This document shows, piece by piece, positions 37,364 through 46,843 of a stretch of DNA of 64,000 nucleotides. The position numbers and the translations under genes were made by a program. The stretch lies in contig JADGRL010000003.1 in NCBI GenBank assembly GCA_017880865.1, positions 1-64,000 on the forward strand, read 5' to 3'. This stretch comes from Gallionella sp. (GTDB lineage Bacteria > Pseudomonadota > Gammaproteobacteria > Burkholderiales > Gallionellaceae). The notes under the pieces are model-generated. The model saw only the letters and a program-made list of their open reading frames with translations, searched no databases and had not been told where the DNA came from. The stretch's first letter is position 1, and each line of letters starts with the position of its first letter.

Positions 37364-38521
37364 TCAAAGCGCGACAACCTGCCATTCACCATCGCGCAAC
37401 ACCAATTCACGATCACACTGCAACTCACGGCGCAATGACGCATCACCGAGCAGATCCACGACCACAACTTCTCCCGACGCACGCAGTTGTGCGATCTTGT
37501 CGCGCAACGCGGCTTTATCCAGATGCGGCGCACAAACTCCCAATTTGGATGCTTGCGCTGGCAACAAACGATACAACTGACGCAAATCCATGCTGAATCC
37601 GGTCGCGGCGCGCGCGCGCCCGAAGCTCTTGCCGAGATCGTCATAGCGTCCGCCCAGCGCAATCGCATCGTGGCTGCCCGCATGGTAAGCGGCAAACACC
37701 ATGCCGCTGTGATAGTGGTAGCCGCGCAAGTCGGCCAGATCGATGCCTATGCTGGACACCAGAGGCTGCAAACTGGTGGAGATACTTTGCAAAGCATCCA
37801 GCGCCGAGCCTATGCCCGGATAATCCGGCAACAGCTTGCGCGCACGCGCCAGCACATCGTCGCAATGACCATACAGTGTCGGCAGAGCCAGCAAGGCGTT
37901 GCGCAAGTTGGCATCCAGAGACTGAGTCAAACCCTGCAAAGCCGCACTGTCCTTGCTTTGCAGCGCGGCAAATAATGCAGCTTCGAGTTCCTTGTCGAGT
38001 TCGGCGTGACTCGCCAGCGCGCGAAACACGCCAACATGGCCGAGATCGAGATGCACGTCTTTGATGTCCAGCAAAGCCAGCGCCTGCAGCATCAGCTGCT
38101 GGATTTCAAGATCACTTTCCAGGCCGCTATGCCCGTACAACTCGGCGCCGATTTGCAGCAGCTCGCGGGTACGCGTCAGCCCTATCGGTTGGGTGTGCAA
38201 CACGCTGCCCGCATAACACAGGCGCGCCACGCCCTGACGATTGAGCAGATGCGCATCGATGCGAGCCACTTGCGGCGTGATGTCGGCGCGTAGTGCCAGC
38301 GTGCGCCCGCTCAACTGATCGACCAGCTTGAATGTGCGCAGATCCATATCGTGGCTGCCATCGAGCAACAACGATTCGGCATATTCCAGCAATGGCGGTG
38401 CGACCAGTTGGTACCCCGACTTGCGAAGCAGATCGAGGAATTTCGCGCGCATCTGTTCTACATGCCACGCCTCATCGGGCAGCATGTCCTCCACATGCTC
38501 GGGAAGCAGCCAGTTCTGCAT
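37364..38521 (-). CDS. hisZ: ATP phosphoribosyltransferase regulatory subunit
   Basis: A 385-residue HisRS paralogue that forms the octameric complex with short-form HisG and allows histidine feedback. It has the class II synthetase fold (ADITPQVARID motif 2-like region, IGAELYGHSGLESDLEI) but lacks the anticodon domain. The ATG at 38521 shares its A with the stop of the upstream gene (TGATG), so this start is preferred over one four codons upstream. Confidence 0.94.
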   Translation of the reverse strand: MQNWLLPEHVEDMLPDEAWHVEQMRAKFLDLLRKSGYQLVAPPLLEYAESLLLDGSHDMDLRTFKLVDQLSGRTLALRADITPQVARIDAHLLNRQGVARLCYAGSVLHTQPIGLTRTRELLQIGAELYGHSGLESDLEIQQLMLQALALLDIKDVHLDLGHVGVFRALASHAELDKELEAALFAALQSKDSAALQGLTQSLDANLRNALLALPTLYGHCDDVLARARKLLPDYPGIGSALDALQSISTSLQPLVSSIGIDLADLRGYHYHSGMVFAAYHAGSHDAIALGGRYDDLGKSFGRARAATGFSMDLRQLYRLLPAQASKLGVCAPHLDKAALRDKIAQLRASGEVVVVDLLGDASLRRELQCDRELVLRDGEWQVVAL

Positions 38522-38706
38522 CAGTTGATCCAATACAGTAACAGCAGGCCGGACAGCATCGAGCCGAAACCGACGAAGCGCAATTGCCCATCCGACAACG
38601 CCACCAGCTTGCGGAAAGTTTCACGCCATAACTCGGGCAACGCGAAGGGCATTATTCCCTCAATCACCAGCATCATCGCCAGACCAAGCAACCAATAATC
38701 GAGCAC
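38521..38706 (-). CDS. DUF2065 small membrane protein
   Basis: A 61-residue protein with two hydrophobic segments (~2-22 and ~42-60) and a short basic loop; the FRKLVALSDGQLRFVGFGSMLSGLLLLY block is the family pattern (YjeT in E. coli). It lies between hflC and hisZ, its usual place, and is translationally coupled to hisZ. No function is known. Confidence 0.9.
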   Translation of the reverse strand: MLDYWLLGLAMMLVIEGIMPFALPELWRETFRKLVALSDGQLRFVGFGSMLSGLLLLYWIN

Positions 38707-38707
38707 A

Positions 38708-39586
38708 CTATTTACCAGCCTTGCTCGGGTTTTTCAGATATTTAAAGAAAGCCGAACTCGGATCAAGCACCATCACGTCGCTCTTGTTCTTGAAGCTCTG
38801 CTTGTAGGCTTCGAGACTGCGATAGAACGCATAGAACTCGGCATTGCGACCAAAGGCAGCCGCGTACAAAGATGATGCCTTGGCATCGCCCTCGCCCTTG
38901 GTTTTCTGCGCTTCGCGATAGGCCTCGGCCAGGATCACTTCGCGTTGCTTGTCGGCATTGGCCTTGATCTTTTCGCCCTCGGCCGCGCCGGAAGCACGCA
39001 ATTCATTGGCCACGCGCTTACGCTCGGCATCCATACGGCGATATACCGATTCGCTGATCTCCACCGGGAAATCGACACGCTTGAGGCGCACATCCAGCAC
39101 TTGCACGCCGATTTTGCGCGCATCAAGATCGGTCTTGTCGCGTAACACGGTCATGATTTGTTCGCGCTCGCCGGACACCACTTCATGTATGGTGCGCTTG
39201 CCGAACTCCTCGCGCATACTGGAATTCACCGTCTGCTTCAAACGCGTTACTGCGCGCATTTCGTCGCCGCCGACGCTGATGTAATACTGCTTTACATCCA
39301 CGATGCGCCACTTGACGAACGAATCCACCATCACGTTTTTCTTTTCCGCCGTGATGAAGCGCTCAGGCTCACCGGTATCCAGCGTCAGGATGCGCGAATC
39401 AAAGAAGCGCACGTTCTGCATCAGCGGAAATTTAAAATACAAACCCGGTTCGGTTTTGACGCTGACCACTTCACCCAGCTGGAACACAATCGCATTTTGG
39501 CGCTGATCCACCACGAACACACTCAGACTCGTCATGATCAGCACAGTCACTGCGCCGATCAGGATATTTGCAATATTGATTTTCAT
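38708..39586 (-). CDS. hflC: HflC, SPFH-domain modulator of FtsH
   Basis: A 292-residue inner-membrane protein with one N-terminal transmembrane helix and a periplasmic SPFH/band-7 domain (NAIVFQLGEVVSVKTEPGLYFKFPL), then a helical region with EAYREAQKTKGEGDAKA. HflK and HflC assemble into a cage around FtsH. The start shares its A with the hflK stop (TAATG). Confidence 0.96.
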   Translation of the reverse strand: MKINIANILIGAVTVLIMTSLSVFVVDQRQNAIVFQLGEVVSVKTEPGLYFKFPLMQNVRFFDSRILTLDTGEPERFITAEKKNVMVDSFVKWRIVDVKQYYISVGGDEMRAVTRLKQTVNSSMREEFGKRTIHEVVSGEREQIMTVLRDKTDLDARKIGVQVLDVRLKRVDFPVEISESVYRRMDAERKRVANELRASGAAEGEKIKANADKQREVILAEAYREAQKTKGEGDAKASSLYAAAFGRNAEFYAFYRSLEAYKQSFKNKSDVMVLDPSSAFFKYLKNPSKAGK

Positions 39587-40785
39587 TAACGTGCCTCCCG
39601 GTCGCGGCTTAGCAGCGAATCACGTGCGCGCTGTGCTGCAGTGTTGTCATTTCCCTGTGATGTAACAGGGGCTACGGTTTCCGCTTTCACCGCTGGCTGA
39701 ACATCCGTTCCCGCGCTGCCGGCACGAGTGGTTTCGATCAATTTATCAAGCGGCAAATACAACAAGCTGTTGCCGTTCTTTTGATCAACCATCACCTTGC
39801 TGATATTGCCCATCACCTGTTGCATCATGTCCAGATACATACGTTCGCGCGTCACAGCAGGCGCCTTTTCATATTCGACCAATATTTGCTTGAAACGGCT
39901 GGCATCGCCTTCGGCATTGGCGATCACGCTTTGCTTATATCCTTGCGATTCCTGGATCAGGCGCGCCGCCGCACCGCTGGCACGCGGCACCACGTCATTG
40001 GCATAGGCCTGGCCTTCGTTCTTTTGTCGTTCGCGATCCTGCCCGGCTTTCACCGCATCATCGAAAGCGGCCTGCACTTGTTCGGGCGGTTGCGCGTTCT
40101 GCATGGTCAGCTTGCTGATCAGGATGCCGGACTTGTAGCGATTCAGAATATCCTGCATCAACTTGGTCGCAGCGGCAGCCACTTGCTCACGGCCTTCATA
40201 GAGCACATAGTCCATCTTGCTCTTGCCGACCACCTCGCGAATCGCGGTTTCCGCCGCCTGGCGCACGTTCTCGTCGGGCATGCGGTTGTTGAACAGATAT
40301 TCGCTCGAATCGCTCAGGAAGTACTGCACCGCAAACTGGATGTCGACGATATTTTCATCGTCGGTCAGCATCAACGATTCCTTGATCATCTTGTTCTTGA
40401 CGTTATCGCGATAACCCACTTCCACGGTACGAACCTGGCTCAGGTTGACGATTTCAACGGCTTCGATCGGGAACGGCAAATGCCAACGCGGGCCGGGCTG
40501 GGTCGTTTCGACCAGCTTGCCGAAGCGCAACACCACACCGCGCTGGCTGGCATCAACGATATAAAAGCCACTGCCCACCCAGATCAACAGAACAATCGCG
40601 GCAATCAAACCCATACCGCCGGCAAAACCCTGCATCGGTGTGCCGCTGCCAGGCTTGCCAGTGCCGCCCTTGCCGCCCATCAGCGTGGCAACTTTGGCCT
40701 TGAGCTTGCGCAGCAACTCTTCCAGATCAGGCGGGCCGCCATTGTTGTTATTCTTGTTGCCCCATTGCGGATCATTCAATCCCAT
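39586..40785 (-). CDS. hflK: HflK, SPFH-domain modulator of FtsH
   Basis: A 399-residue partner of HflC. A Gly/Asn-rich cytoplasmic N-terminus (DPQWGNKNNNNGGPPDLEE) precedes one transmembrane helix (~65-85), the SPFH domain (YIVDASQRGVVLRFGKLVE) and a C-terminal helical region. I chose the ATG at 40785, which gives the conserved GLNDPQWG start and overlaps hflX by 14 bases; the longer frame adds 20 unrelated residues. Confidence 0.95.
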   Translation of the reverse strand: MGLNDPQWGNKNNNNGGPPDLEELLRKLKAKVATLMGGKGGTGKPGSGTPMQGFAGGMGLIAAIVLLIWVGSGFYIVDASQRGVVLRFGKLVETTQPGPRWHLPFPIEAVEIVNLSQVRTVEVGYRDNVKNKMIKESLMLTDDENIVDIQFAVQYFLSDSSEYLFNNRMPDENVRQAAETAIREVVGKSKMDYVLYEGREQVAAAATKLMQDILNRYKSGILISKLTMQNAQPPEQVQAAFDDAVKAGQDRERQKNEGQAYANDVVPRASGAAARLIQESQGYKQSVIANAEGDASRFKQILVEYEKAPAVTRERMYLDMMQQVMGNISKVMVDQKNGNSLLYLPLDKLIETTRAGSAGTDVQPAVKAETVAPVTSQGNDNTAAQRARDSLLSRDREAR

Positions 40786-41935
40786 ATTCGTCACTCGCTT
40801 GATTAGTTTGATATTCGTTAGCTGCAGCGGCCGTCTCACTTGCAATTGCGGCCTGACGCGCAGCCTTGGCTTCCATCAACGCCTGCCGCAACCCTTCCAG
40901 ACCCGCGCCACTTTTGGCACTCAGAAAAACGCGGGAGATTCTACCATAATCGTCGCGCTGCACGCTGGGCGGCACATCCTGCAAGTCGATCTTATTGAAC
41001 ACCAGAACCTGCGGAATACCCGCCGCATCGATCTCGGAGAGCACCTTGTTCACCTCGGCAATCTGATCGTCGCGATTGGGATTGCTGGCATCCACCACAT
41101 GCAGCAACAAATCGGCCTGTATCGTCTCCTCCAGCGTGCTGCGAAATGCGGCGACCAACCCGTGCGGCAGATGACGGATGAAACCGACCGTGTCCGACAC
41201 CACGATTTCTCCGGTCTCTTCGGTGTACATGCGGCGCGAAGTGGTATCCAGCGTGGCGAACAACTGGTCGGCCACATACACGTTGGCGCGGGTCAGCTTG
41301 TTGAACAGCGTGGATTTTCCCGCATTGGTATAGCCGACGATAGACACAGACAGCACATCATGGCGATTGCGCGCGCGGCGCTGTACGACACGCTGATGCT
41401 TGAGTTTTTCGAGGCGCTCCTTCAACAGATGCACGCGCTTATCCATCTTGCGCCTGTCCAGCTCCAGCTGGGTTTCGCCGGGGCCGCGCGCGCCCACCGC
41501 GAATTTCTGCTGCCCCATATCGGCACCCTGCCCGACCAGACGTGCGGCGAGATACTTGAGTTGCGCCAACTCCACCTGAACCTTGCCCTCATGACTTTGC
41601 GCGCGCTGCGCAAAAATATCCAGGATCAACATGGTGCGGTCGATCACGCGGGTATTCAGTTTGGTGGTCAGGTTGCGCATTTGCGCCGGGGAAAGATCGT
41701 GATTGAAAATGACCAGAGGAACTTCCATGCGCTCGACAATCTCGGCGATTTCCTGCACCTTGCCGCTGCCCGCGAACAACGCCGCATCGGGACGTTGCCG
41801 TTTGGCTTCAATGACGGCCAAGGTGCGCACGCCGGCGGTTTCGGCCAGCAAACGCAGCTCCTCCAGACTCTCGCTATGGTCGCTATGGCCGAAATCAATA
41901 CTGACTAATATTGCGGCCTCGGGCTGTTGCTGCAT
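40772..41935 (-). CDS. hflX: ribosome-associated GTPase HflX
   Basis: Splits stalled or heat-damaged ribosomes. The 387-residue protein has the HflX N-terminal domain and long helices (ARGPGETQLELDRR is the signature), a G domain with GYTNAGKSTLFN, DTVGFIRHLP and NKID, and an Ala/Gln-rich tail. The start shares its A with the hfq stop, the usual hfq-hflX pairing. Confidence 0.96.
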   Translation of the reverse strand: MQQQPEAAILVSIDFGHSDHSESLEELRLLAETAGVRTLAVIEAKRQRPDAALFAGSGKVQEIAEIVERMEVPLVIFNHDLSPAQMRNLTTKLNTRVIDRTMLILDIFAQRAQSHEGKVQVELAQLKYLAARLVGQGADMGQQKFAVGARGPGETQLELDRRKMDKRVHLLKERLEKLKHQRVVQRRARNRHDVLSVSIVGYTNAGKSTLFNKLTRANVYVADQLFATLDTTSRRMYTEETGEIVVSDTVGFIRHLPHGLVAAFRSTLEETIQADLLLHVVDASNPNRDDQIAEVNKVLSEIDAAGIPQVLVFNKIDLQDVPPSVQRDDYGRISRVFLSAKSGAGLEGLRQALMEAKAARQAAIASETAAAANEYQTNQASDEYGIE

Positions 41936-42168
41936 TACTCTGCGTCGTCGTGTGAAATGCTGACCGAACGTGCCGGTACGATAGTCGAAATAGCGTGTTT
42001 ATAGACCATCTGGGTGATCGTGTTTTTCAGCAGCACCACATATTGATCAAACGACTCAACCTGGCCTTGCAGCTTGATGCCGTTCACCAGATAAATCGCT
42101 ACCTGCACATGCTCTTTACGCAGCATATTGAGGAACGGGTCTTGAAGTTGTTGTCCTTTTTCACTCAT
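41935..42168 (-). CDS. hfq: RNA chaperone Hfq
   Basis: A 77-residue Sm-like hexameric protein that pairs small RNAs with their targets. Sm1 ([25 protein letters not shown]) and Sm2 ([10 protein letters not shown]) are complete, with [10 protein letters not shown] at the N-terminus. The ATG at 42168 gives the family start; the longer frame to 42249 is unrelated sequence. First gene of the hfq-hflX-hflK-hflC run. Confidence 0.97.
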   Translation of the reverse strand: MSEKGQQLQDPFLNMLRKEHVQVAIYLVNGIKLQGQVESFDQYVVLLKNTITQMVYKHAISTIVPARSVSISHDDAE

Positions 42169-42487
42169 GTTATTGCTCTTATAGTTAGGAACGGGTTGGC
42201 ACTTTACTGGATTCCGGGGCGGCTGTGAACCCATTTGCCAGAAAATCATAGTAAGGACAATAAATTACACCACCCCGCTGATGCAAGCCTGCCTTCCAAA
42301 CAGGAAGAAAAACGACAACATCTCGCACTAGAGCATCGCGTTTGCACCTGTCGACAGTAAAACCTCTCCCCGTAACCGTCACGGGAACGGGGCCCACCCT
42401 TGATCCAGCTTTGGGGCCGACTGTTTTTTGTCCCAACAAAAATATCGGTTATCGCTTTGCCCGTGCCGCCTTGAGCGATGAAGCCAA
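42169..42487. other. gap upstream of hfq
   Basis: 319 bases with no supported gene. A hairpin CCCCGT/ACGGGG (42368-42392) with an inner ACCGT/ACGG pairing is visible. A minus-strand frame (42185-42439) is open but runs into the hfq start and resembles nothing certain. The hfq promoter should be here, but I see no clear boxes. Confidence 0.4.
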
Positions 42488-42838
42488 TCAGGCGGACAAT
42501 TTCAAAATAAACTTGACCAACTTTTTGAGGTCGTCCTGGCTCTCGCTTTTCAGGTCGTTGCCGATCATCGGCATCGTTCCCCAGTTGCCGGGGCCGCCTT
42601 TGGATACCTTCATCAACAGACCTTGCTCCAATGGGTATTCTTTATTGTTGTATGTGTAGCTGGTAACGCCCTTGTAGCGACGGGAAACGTCCATCCAGGC
42701 TGGGCCAACAATCTTCTTGTCAATCGAGTGACAAAGTATGCATTTGTGATTTTTGGCCAACTCCGGCATATCGGTTGCCATTGCGCTACCCGCAAGCATT
42801 AGTCCTGTTACCAGTGCATTTACAATAAAAGCTTTCAT
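42488..42838 (-). CDS. class I c-type cytochrome (c551/c552-like)
   Basis: A 116-residue periplasmic electron carrier. A signal peptide (~1-22, ending AMA) precedes one haem site CILCH, and MPMI supplies the probable Met axial ligand. The YKGVTSYTYNNKEY-LEQGLLMKVSKGGPGNWG region matches small soluble cytochromes of this type. An upstream TTG is in frame, but the ATG at 42838 is the better start. A partner for a terminal oxidase or denitrification enzyme is likely; none is encoded nearby. Confidence 0.9.
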   Translation of the reverse strand: MKAFIVNALVTGLMLAGSAMATDMPELAKNHKCILCHSIDKKIVGPAWMDVSRRYKGVTSYTYNNKEYPLEQGLLMKVSKGGPGNWGTMPMIGNDLKSESQDDLKKLVKFILKLSA

Positions 42839-42975
42839 CTTTTCCAAACTACCTCATCATATTTTAAAAATGAAACCAGATATTCTGGCCTCAACAAACC
42901 AATCGGGTATCATTTTCATGACTTCCGAACTCCTGCCTTGGCACTAGCCTAAACGCATCTTTCCATCACTGCGAA

Positions 42976-43230
42976 TCATTTATATTTTTTCAGTTTGAGG
43001 GGGAGCAGTGCACCCACTACTGCCCCAATCGCGCCGCACAGCAATATCTTGTTGCGCAACTCATCGATGCCTGCAATAGATCGAAAAGCGTTTTGCAATG
43101 TATTCCCGCCAAATGAGAACAACGTCTTCAGGCTGACATACTCTCCGCCCAATTTACCGAAGAAAGCGTATCCAGCGATTAATCCTAAAACCGCGAAGGC
43201 CGTGATGCTGAGAATCATTCTAGTCTTCAA
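42976..43230 (-). CDS. small two-helix membrane protein, unknown
   Basis: An 84-residue protein with two hydrophobic segments (~5-25 and ~61-77) and a basic C-terminus (LKLKKYK). I do not recognise a family. The start is a TTG at 43230 preceded by AAGGAG six bases away, an unusually strong site for a rare start codon; the next in-frame ATG, four codons later, has a worse distance. It sits between the cytochrome and a CopD-like gene on the same strand. Confidence 0.65.
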   Translation of the reverse strand: MKTRMILSITAFAVLGLIAGYAFFGKLGGEYVSLKTLFSFGGNTLQNAFRSIAGIDELRNKILLCGAIGAVVGALLPLKLKKYK

Positions 43231-43253
43231 GTTTTACTCCTTTTCATGTGCTT

Positions 43254-43709
43254 TCATTTCCACAGTACTCCCATCTGTGCGACTGCTATCGTGACCAGAC
43301 CGAGTGTCAGATTGACGGCGATCAGTTTGCGGATTTTACCCAATATCTCTCCCGCCTCTTTCCAGCGTTGTTTGGAGACATGCAGACTGAACGTCACATA
43401 ACAGGCGAAGAACACGTAGCCGTAGATCAGCATCATCGCCAGCCCCATGAGCAGCATGATGTGGATGTGACGGGCAACATGAATGACGCCGCCATACAAA
43501 TAGATCAGGTACAAACCGCTGATCAGCAGTGTTGCGACGGCGCCCCACACCCAGTTGAAGAAGCGGCGAAACACCGCGTCCCACAGGCGCAGGCGCTGAG
43601 GCGGTTCGAGAACGTCCAACGCAGCCGGGCGTAGCACCATGTAGGCGAAGAACATGCCGCCCACCCAAATCAGGGCGGCAAGTAGATGAATGAGTTTGAA
43701 CAGGATCAT
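43254..43709 (-). CDS. CopD-family integral membrane protein
   Basis: A 151-residue protein with four predicted transmembrane helices (~4-24, 52-72, 80-102, 128-148). LIHLLAALIWVGGMFFAYMVLRP and the later HIHIMLLMGLAMMLIYGYVF, with conserved His in the helices, match the CopD/DUF2269-like group linked to copper transport or haem proteins. It lies directly before rnhB on the opposite side from the usual hfq neighbours, beside a cytochrome gene. A role in copper or cytochrome maturation is inferred. Confidence 0.8.
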   Translation of the reverse strand: MILFKLIHLLAALIWVGGMFFAYMVLRPAALDVLEPPQRLRLWDAVFRRFFNWVWGAVATLLISGLYLIYLYGGVIHVARHIHIMLLMGLAMMLIYGYVFFACYVTFSLHVSKQRWKEAGEILGKIRKLIAVNLTLGLVTIAVAQMGVLWK

Positions 43710-43726
43710 GGTTTTTTAGTAGAAAC

Positions 43727-44302
43727 CTATCGTTCGAGTAATTCACGCACCGGCCTGAAACTTTTGCGATGCACAATCGATACGCCATGTTCGCGCAATG
43801 CGGCGAGGTGTGCTGCGGTGGGATAACCTTTGTGGTCTGCGAAACCGTAGTGCGGATAGGTCTCATGCAATTCCAGCATCAACGCGTCGCGCGAAGTCTT
43901 CGCCAAAATTGAAGCGGCAGAAATCGCGGCGACCTTGCTGTCACCCTTCACGATCGCCTGACTGGGAATACCGGTTTGCGGGCAATACAGACCGTCCACC
44001 AGCACTTGCTGCGGTTGAATAGGCAAGGCCAGCACGGCGCGCTTCATCGCCAGCAGCGTGGCTTGCAGGATGTTGATCCGGTCGATTTCACCGACATCCG
44101 CATACGCCACCGCCCATGCCAGCGCGCGTTCGCGGATGATCGGGGCCAGCCGGTCACGTTGTCGTTCGGAGAGTTTCTTGGAGTCATTCAAACCGGCGAT
44201 AGGATAATCCGGGTCGAGTATCACCGCCGCCGCGCTGACCGGGCCGGCCAGCGGGCCGCGCCCGGCCTCATCCACACCACATACGAAAATGAAACTGGAC
44301 AT
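43727..44302 (-). CDS. rnhB: ribonuclease HII
   Basis: Removes RNA from RNA-DNA hybrids and single ribonucleotides. The 191-residue protein has the catalytic [14 protein letters not shown] (Asp, Glu), the later Asp in VDGLYCP and Asp in [11 protein letters not shown]. The ATG at 44302 is preferred; a longer frame adds 34 non-family residues. It closes the lpxD-fabZ-lpxA-lpxB-rnhB run, 7 bases past lpxB. Confidence 0.96.
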   Translation of the reverse strand: MSSFIFVCGVDEAGRGPLAGPVSAAAVILDPDYPIAGLNDSKKLSERQRDRLAPIIRERALAWAVAYADVGEIDRINILQATLLAMKRAVLALPIQPQQVLVDGLYCPQTGIPSQAIVKGDSKVAAISAASILAKTSRDALMLELHETYPHYGFADHKGYPTAAHLAALREHGVSIVHRKSFRPVRELLER

Positions 44303-44309
44303 TCGGCGG

Positions 44310-45464
44310 TCAGGCTTTTGGCAAGTACGGCAGGATAGCCGCAGCCGCTTTCTGCGCGGTGTTTTGGCGCAAGGTTCGATGCAGCGCGATGAAAGTTTCT
44401 TCAAGCTGCGCCACGGCTACCTTGTTGTTGACCAGATTGAGCAAAGCCTGGGTGAGATTTTCCGGTGTGGCATCATCCTGCATCAGTTCCGGCACGACGA
44501 AGCGTCCGCACAGAATATTGGGCAATCCAAAATAAGGCTGATAACTTTTACGCTTCATCAACCACCACGACAACGCCGACATGCGGTAAGTGATCACCAT
44601 CGGTCGCTTGAGCAGAGCGGCTTCCAGCGTGGCGGTTCCCGACGCGACCAGTACGCCATCGGCAACGATCATCGCATCCTGCGCATGTCCGAACAGCATG
44701 GTGATCGACAATTCCTGCGCGTCGCAATCATAAAGTGCCTGCTCGAAAATACCGCGCGTTTCGCGGCTCACCAGCGGCACCAGAAAGCGCGCTTCCGGCA
44801 GTTGTTGCAAGATCAGTTTGGCCGTCTCGATATAGGTATGCGCAAGAGATTTGACTTCGCTCTGGCGACTGCCGGGAAGAAATGCGAACACCTTAGCCTT
44901 GAGCGGAATGCGCATCGTCTCGCGCATCTCGGCACGCTTCGGTTGCTCCGGCAACATGTCGGCAAGAGGATGCCCGACATAATCCACCGGCACACCGGCT
45001 TCGTTGTAGAGCTTGGGTTCATGCGGAAACAGCGCGAGCAAATGCGAAACCGCACGTTTGATCTTATGGATACGCTCCCCGCGCCACGCCCATATCGACG
45101 GACTGACGTAGTGGATAGTAGGTATGCCATGCTGCTTGAGGGCTAATTCCAGATCAAGATTGAAATCTGGCGCGTCTATCCCGATGAACAAATCCGGGCG
45201 ATTAGCCAGAAAATGGGCGCGCAGCTTGCGGCGTATACCGACGATCTCGATGTAGTGGCGCAGTACTTCGACATAACCGTTCACCGCCAGCTTTTCCATC
45301 GGGAACAATACTTCCATACCGGCAGATTGCATCTTGGGGCCGCCGATGCCGATGAACTTTAAATCGGGGCGAGCTTCTTTCAGGGCTACCATTAAATGGC
45401 TGCCGAGCAGATCGCCGGATGCTTCGCCTGCGACAATACCTATTGTGATTTTTTTCTGCTGCAT
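44310..45464 (-). CDS. lpxB: lipid-A-disaccharide synthase
   Basis: Condenses UDP-diacylglucosamine with lipid X. The 384-residue protein has the N-terminal [27 protein letters not shown] and the later [24 protein letters not shown] and VGHPLAD, all typical. It is separated from lpxA by 128 bases that hold a dispersed hairpin element. Confidence 0.97.
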   Translation of the reverse strand: MQQKKITIGIVAGEASGDLLGSHLMVALKEARPDLKFIGIGGPKMQSAGMEVLFPMEKLAVNGYVEVLRHYIEIVGIRRKLRAHFLANRPDLFIGIDAPDFNLDLELALKQHGIPTIHYVSPSIWAWRGERIHKIKRAVSHLLALFPHEPKLYNEAGVPVDYVGHPLADMLPEQPKRAEMRETMRIPLKAKVFAFLPGSRQSEVKSLAHTYIETAKLILQQLPEARFLVPLVSRETRGIFEQALYDCDAQELSITMLFGHAQDAMIVADGVLVASGTATLEAALLKRPMVITYRMSALSWWLMKRKSYQPYFGLPNILCGRFVVPELMQDDATPENLTQALLNLVNNKVAVAQLEETFIALHRTLRQNTAQKAAAAILPYLPKA

Positions 45465-45506
45465 TGAAATAACCTATTTAAAAACCTCTTCACACAACAC
45501 TGCGAG

Positions 45507-45570
45507 CATATAACCTTGCGACCTTATTGGCGTAGCTTACCCAGTCAGACAGATGGTTGGTCGAATCATC
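45507..45570 (+). repeat. dispersed hairpin element, copy F (degenerate)
   Basis: Reads CATATAACCTTGCGACCT, then TTGGCGTAGCTTAC, then CAGTCAGACAGATGGTTGG and ends GAATCATC. Order and spacing match copies E and C, but the arms pair less well. It lies between lpxA and lpxB. Confidence 0.5.
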
Positions 45571-45592
45571 AGTCGTTGTGCAAAGGTTTTTA

Positions 45593-46363
45593 TTAACGAA
45601 CGATGCCGCGCTGAGAAATAGCGAGGAAATCTACCAACGGCTGCAACTCAGGGCTCTCCGCCTGTTGCGACTGAATCGCGGATTTGGCATCATCGAAGCT
45701 GAGGCCGGATTTATAAAGCGTTTTATAAGCGCGCTTGATCGCCATAATCGAGGCACTGGAAAACCCGCGCCGCTTCAATCCCTCGGCGTTTATTCCATGT
45801 GGCGCGCAGGGATTGCCTGAAGCCAGCACATAAGGCGGCAGATCCTGCAACAGTACCGTGCTCACGCCGGTAATGACATGCGCGCCGACCTTGACGAACT
45901 GATGCACGCCAGTGAAACCGCCCAGTATCGCGTAATCGCCGATCTCCACATGCCCGGCCAACTGCGTGCAATTGGCGAGGATAGTATGATTACCCACTTG
46001 GCAATCGTGTGCCACATGCACGTAGGCCATGATCCAGTTGTGGCTCCCCATGCGCGTGACACCGACATCCTGCACCGTGCCGGTATTGAACGTGCAGGAT
46101 TCGCGTATCGTGTTGTGATCGCCGATTTCAAGCCTGGTCGGCTCGTTCGCATATTTCTTGTCCTGCGGAATCTCGCCCAATGAGCAAAATTGAAAAATGC
46201 GATTGTGCTGACCGATGCGCGTATGGCCGTTGATCACCACGTGCGGGCCGATCACCGTGCCTGCGCCGATCTCGACATGCTCGCCGATAATGGAATATGC
46301 GCCCACCTCGACGTCATCGGCGAGTCGGGCATTCGGGTGAATGAGTGCGGTGGGGTGGCGCAT
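45593..46363 (-). CDS. lpxA: acyl-ACP:UDP-N-acetylglucosamine O-acyltransferase
   Basis: First step of lipid A synthesis. The 256-residue protein is a left-handed beta helix of hexapeptide repeats ([22 protein letters not shown]), with the catalytic-site region around [18 protein letters not shown], and a helical C-terminus. The ATG shares its A with the fabZ stop (TAATG), which fixes the start at 46363. Confidence 0.97.
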   Translation of the reverse strand: MRHPTALIHPNARLADDVEVGAYSIIGEHVEIGAGTVIGPHVVINGHTRIGQHNRIFQFCSLGEIPQDKKYANEPTRLEIGDHNTIRESCTFNTGTVQDVGVTRMGSHNWIMAYVHVAHDCQVGNHTILANCTQLAGHVEIGDYAILGGFTGVHQFVKVGAHVITGVSTVLLQDLPPYVLASGNPCAPHGINAEGLKRRGFSSASIMAIKRAYKTLYKSGLSFDDAKSAIQSQQAESPELQPLVDFLAISQRGIVR

Positions 46364-46812
46364 TATGGAACCGATTTTACTGTGCACATCAGCTCCGCTT
46401 CGGCAGCCAGTTGGCCATCTACTTCTACGGACGCACTGAATTTGAACACCCCGCGCATACTGCGGATGACGGCCGCCTTGATGATCAACTGATCGCCGGG
46501 GGTGACCGGACGTTTGAAGCGCGCACCGTCGATTCCCGCAAAGTAATACACCGACTTGCCGTCCAGTTTCACATCCATGGTCTTGAACGAAAGCAGCGCG
46601 GCGGCCTGCGCCATCGCCTCGACAAGCAGTACGCCCGGCATCACAGGATGATGCGGGTAATGTCCCGGGAAGAACGGTTCATTGATGGTCACATTTTTCA
46701 ACGCCACAATGCCTTTTCCGGGTTCCACCGATAGCACGCGATCTATCAACAAAAACGGATAGCGGTGCGGCAGATATTGTAAAATTTCATTGATGTCCAT
46801 TTGTGTACTCAT
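46363..46812 (-). CDS. fabZ: 3-hydroxyacyl-ACP dehydratase FabZ
   Basis: Dehydrates hydroxyacyl-ACP in fatty-acid elongation. The 149-residue hot-dog protein has [14 protein letters not shown] and the catalytic His and Glu in [22 protein letters not shown]. The start is preceded by GGAAAG. It shares substrate with LpxA and LpxD beside it. Confidence 0.97.
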   Translation of the reverse strand: MSTQMDINEILQYLPHRYPFLLIDRVLSVEPGKGIVALKNVTINEPFFPGHYPHHPVMPGVLLVEAMAQAAALLSFKTMDVKLDGKSVYYFAGIDGARFKRPVTPGDQLIIKAAVIRSMRGVFKFSASVEVDGQLAAEAELMCTVKSVP

Positions 46813-46843
46813 CGGTCTTTCCTTTTATTTATTGATGCCCGTT

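Noticed and set aside
42185-42439. An 84-codon minus-strand frame upstream of hfq
   Set aside because: It runs into the hfq leader and has no translation signal; the middle part could be a relic, but I cannot support a family.
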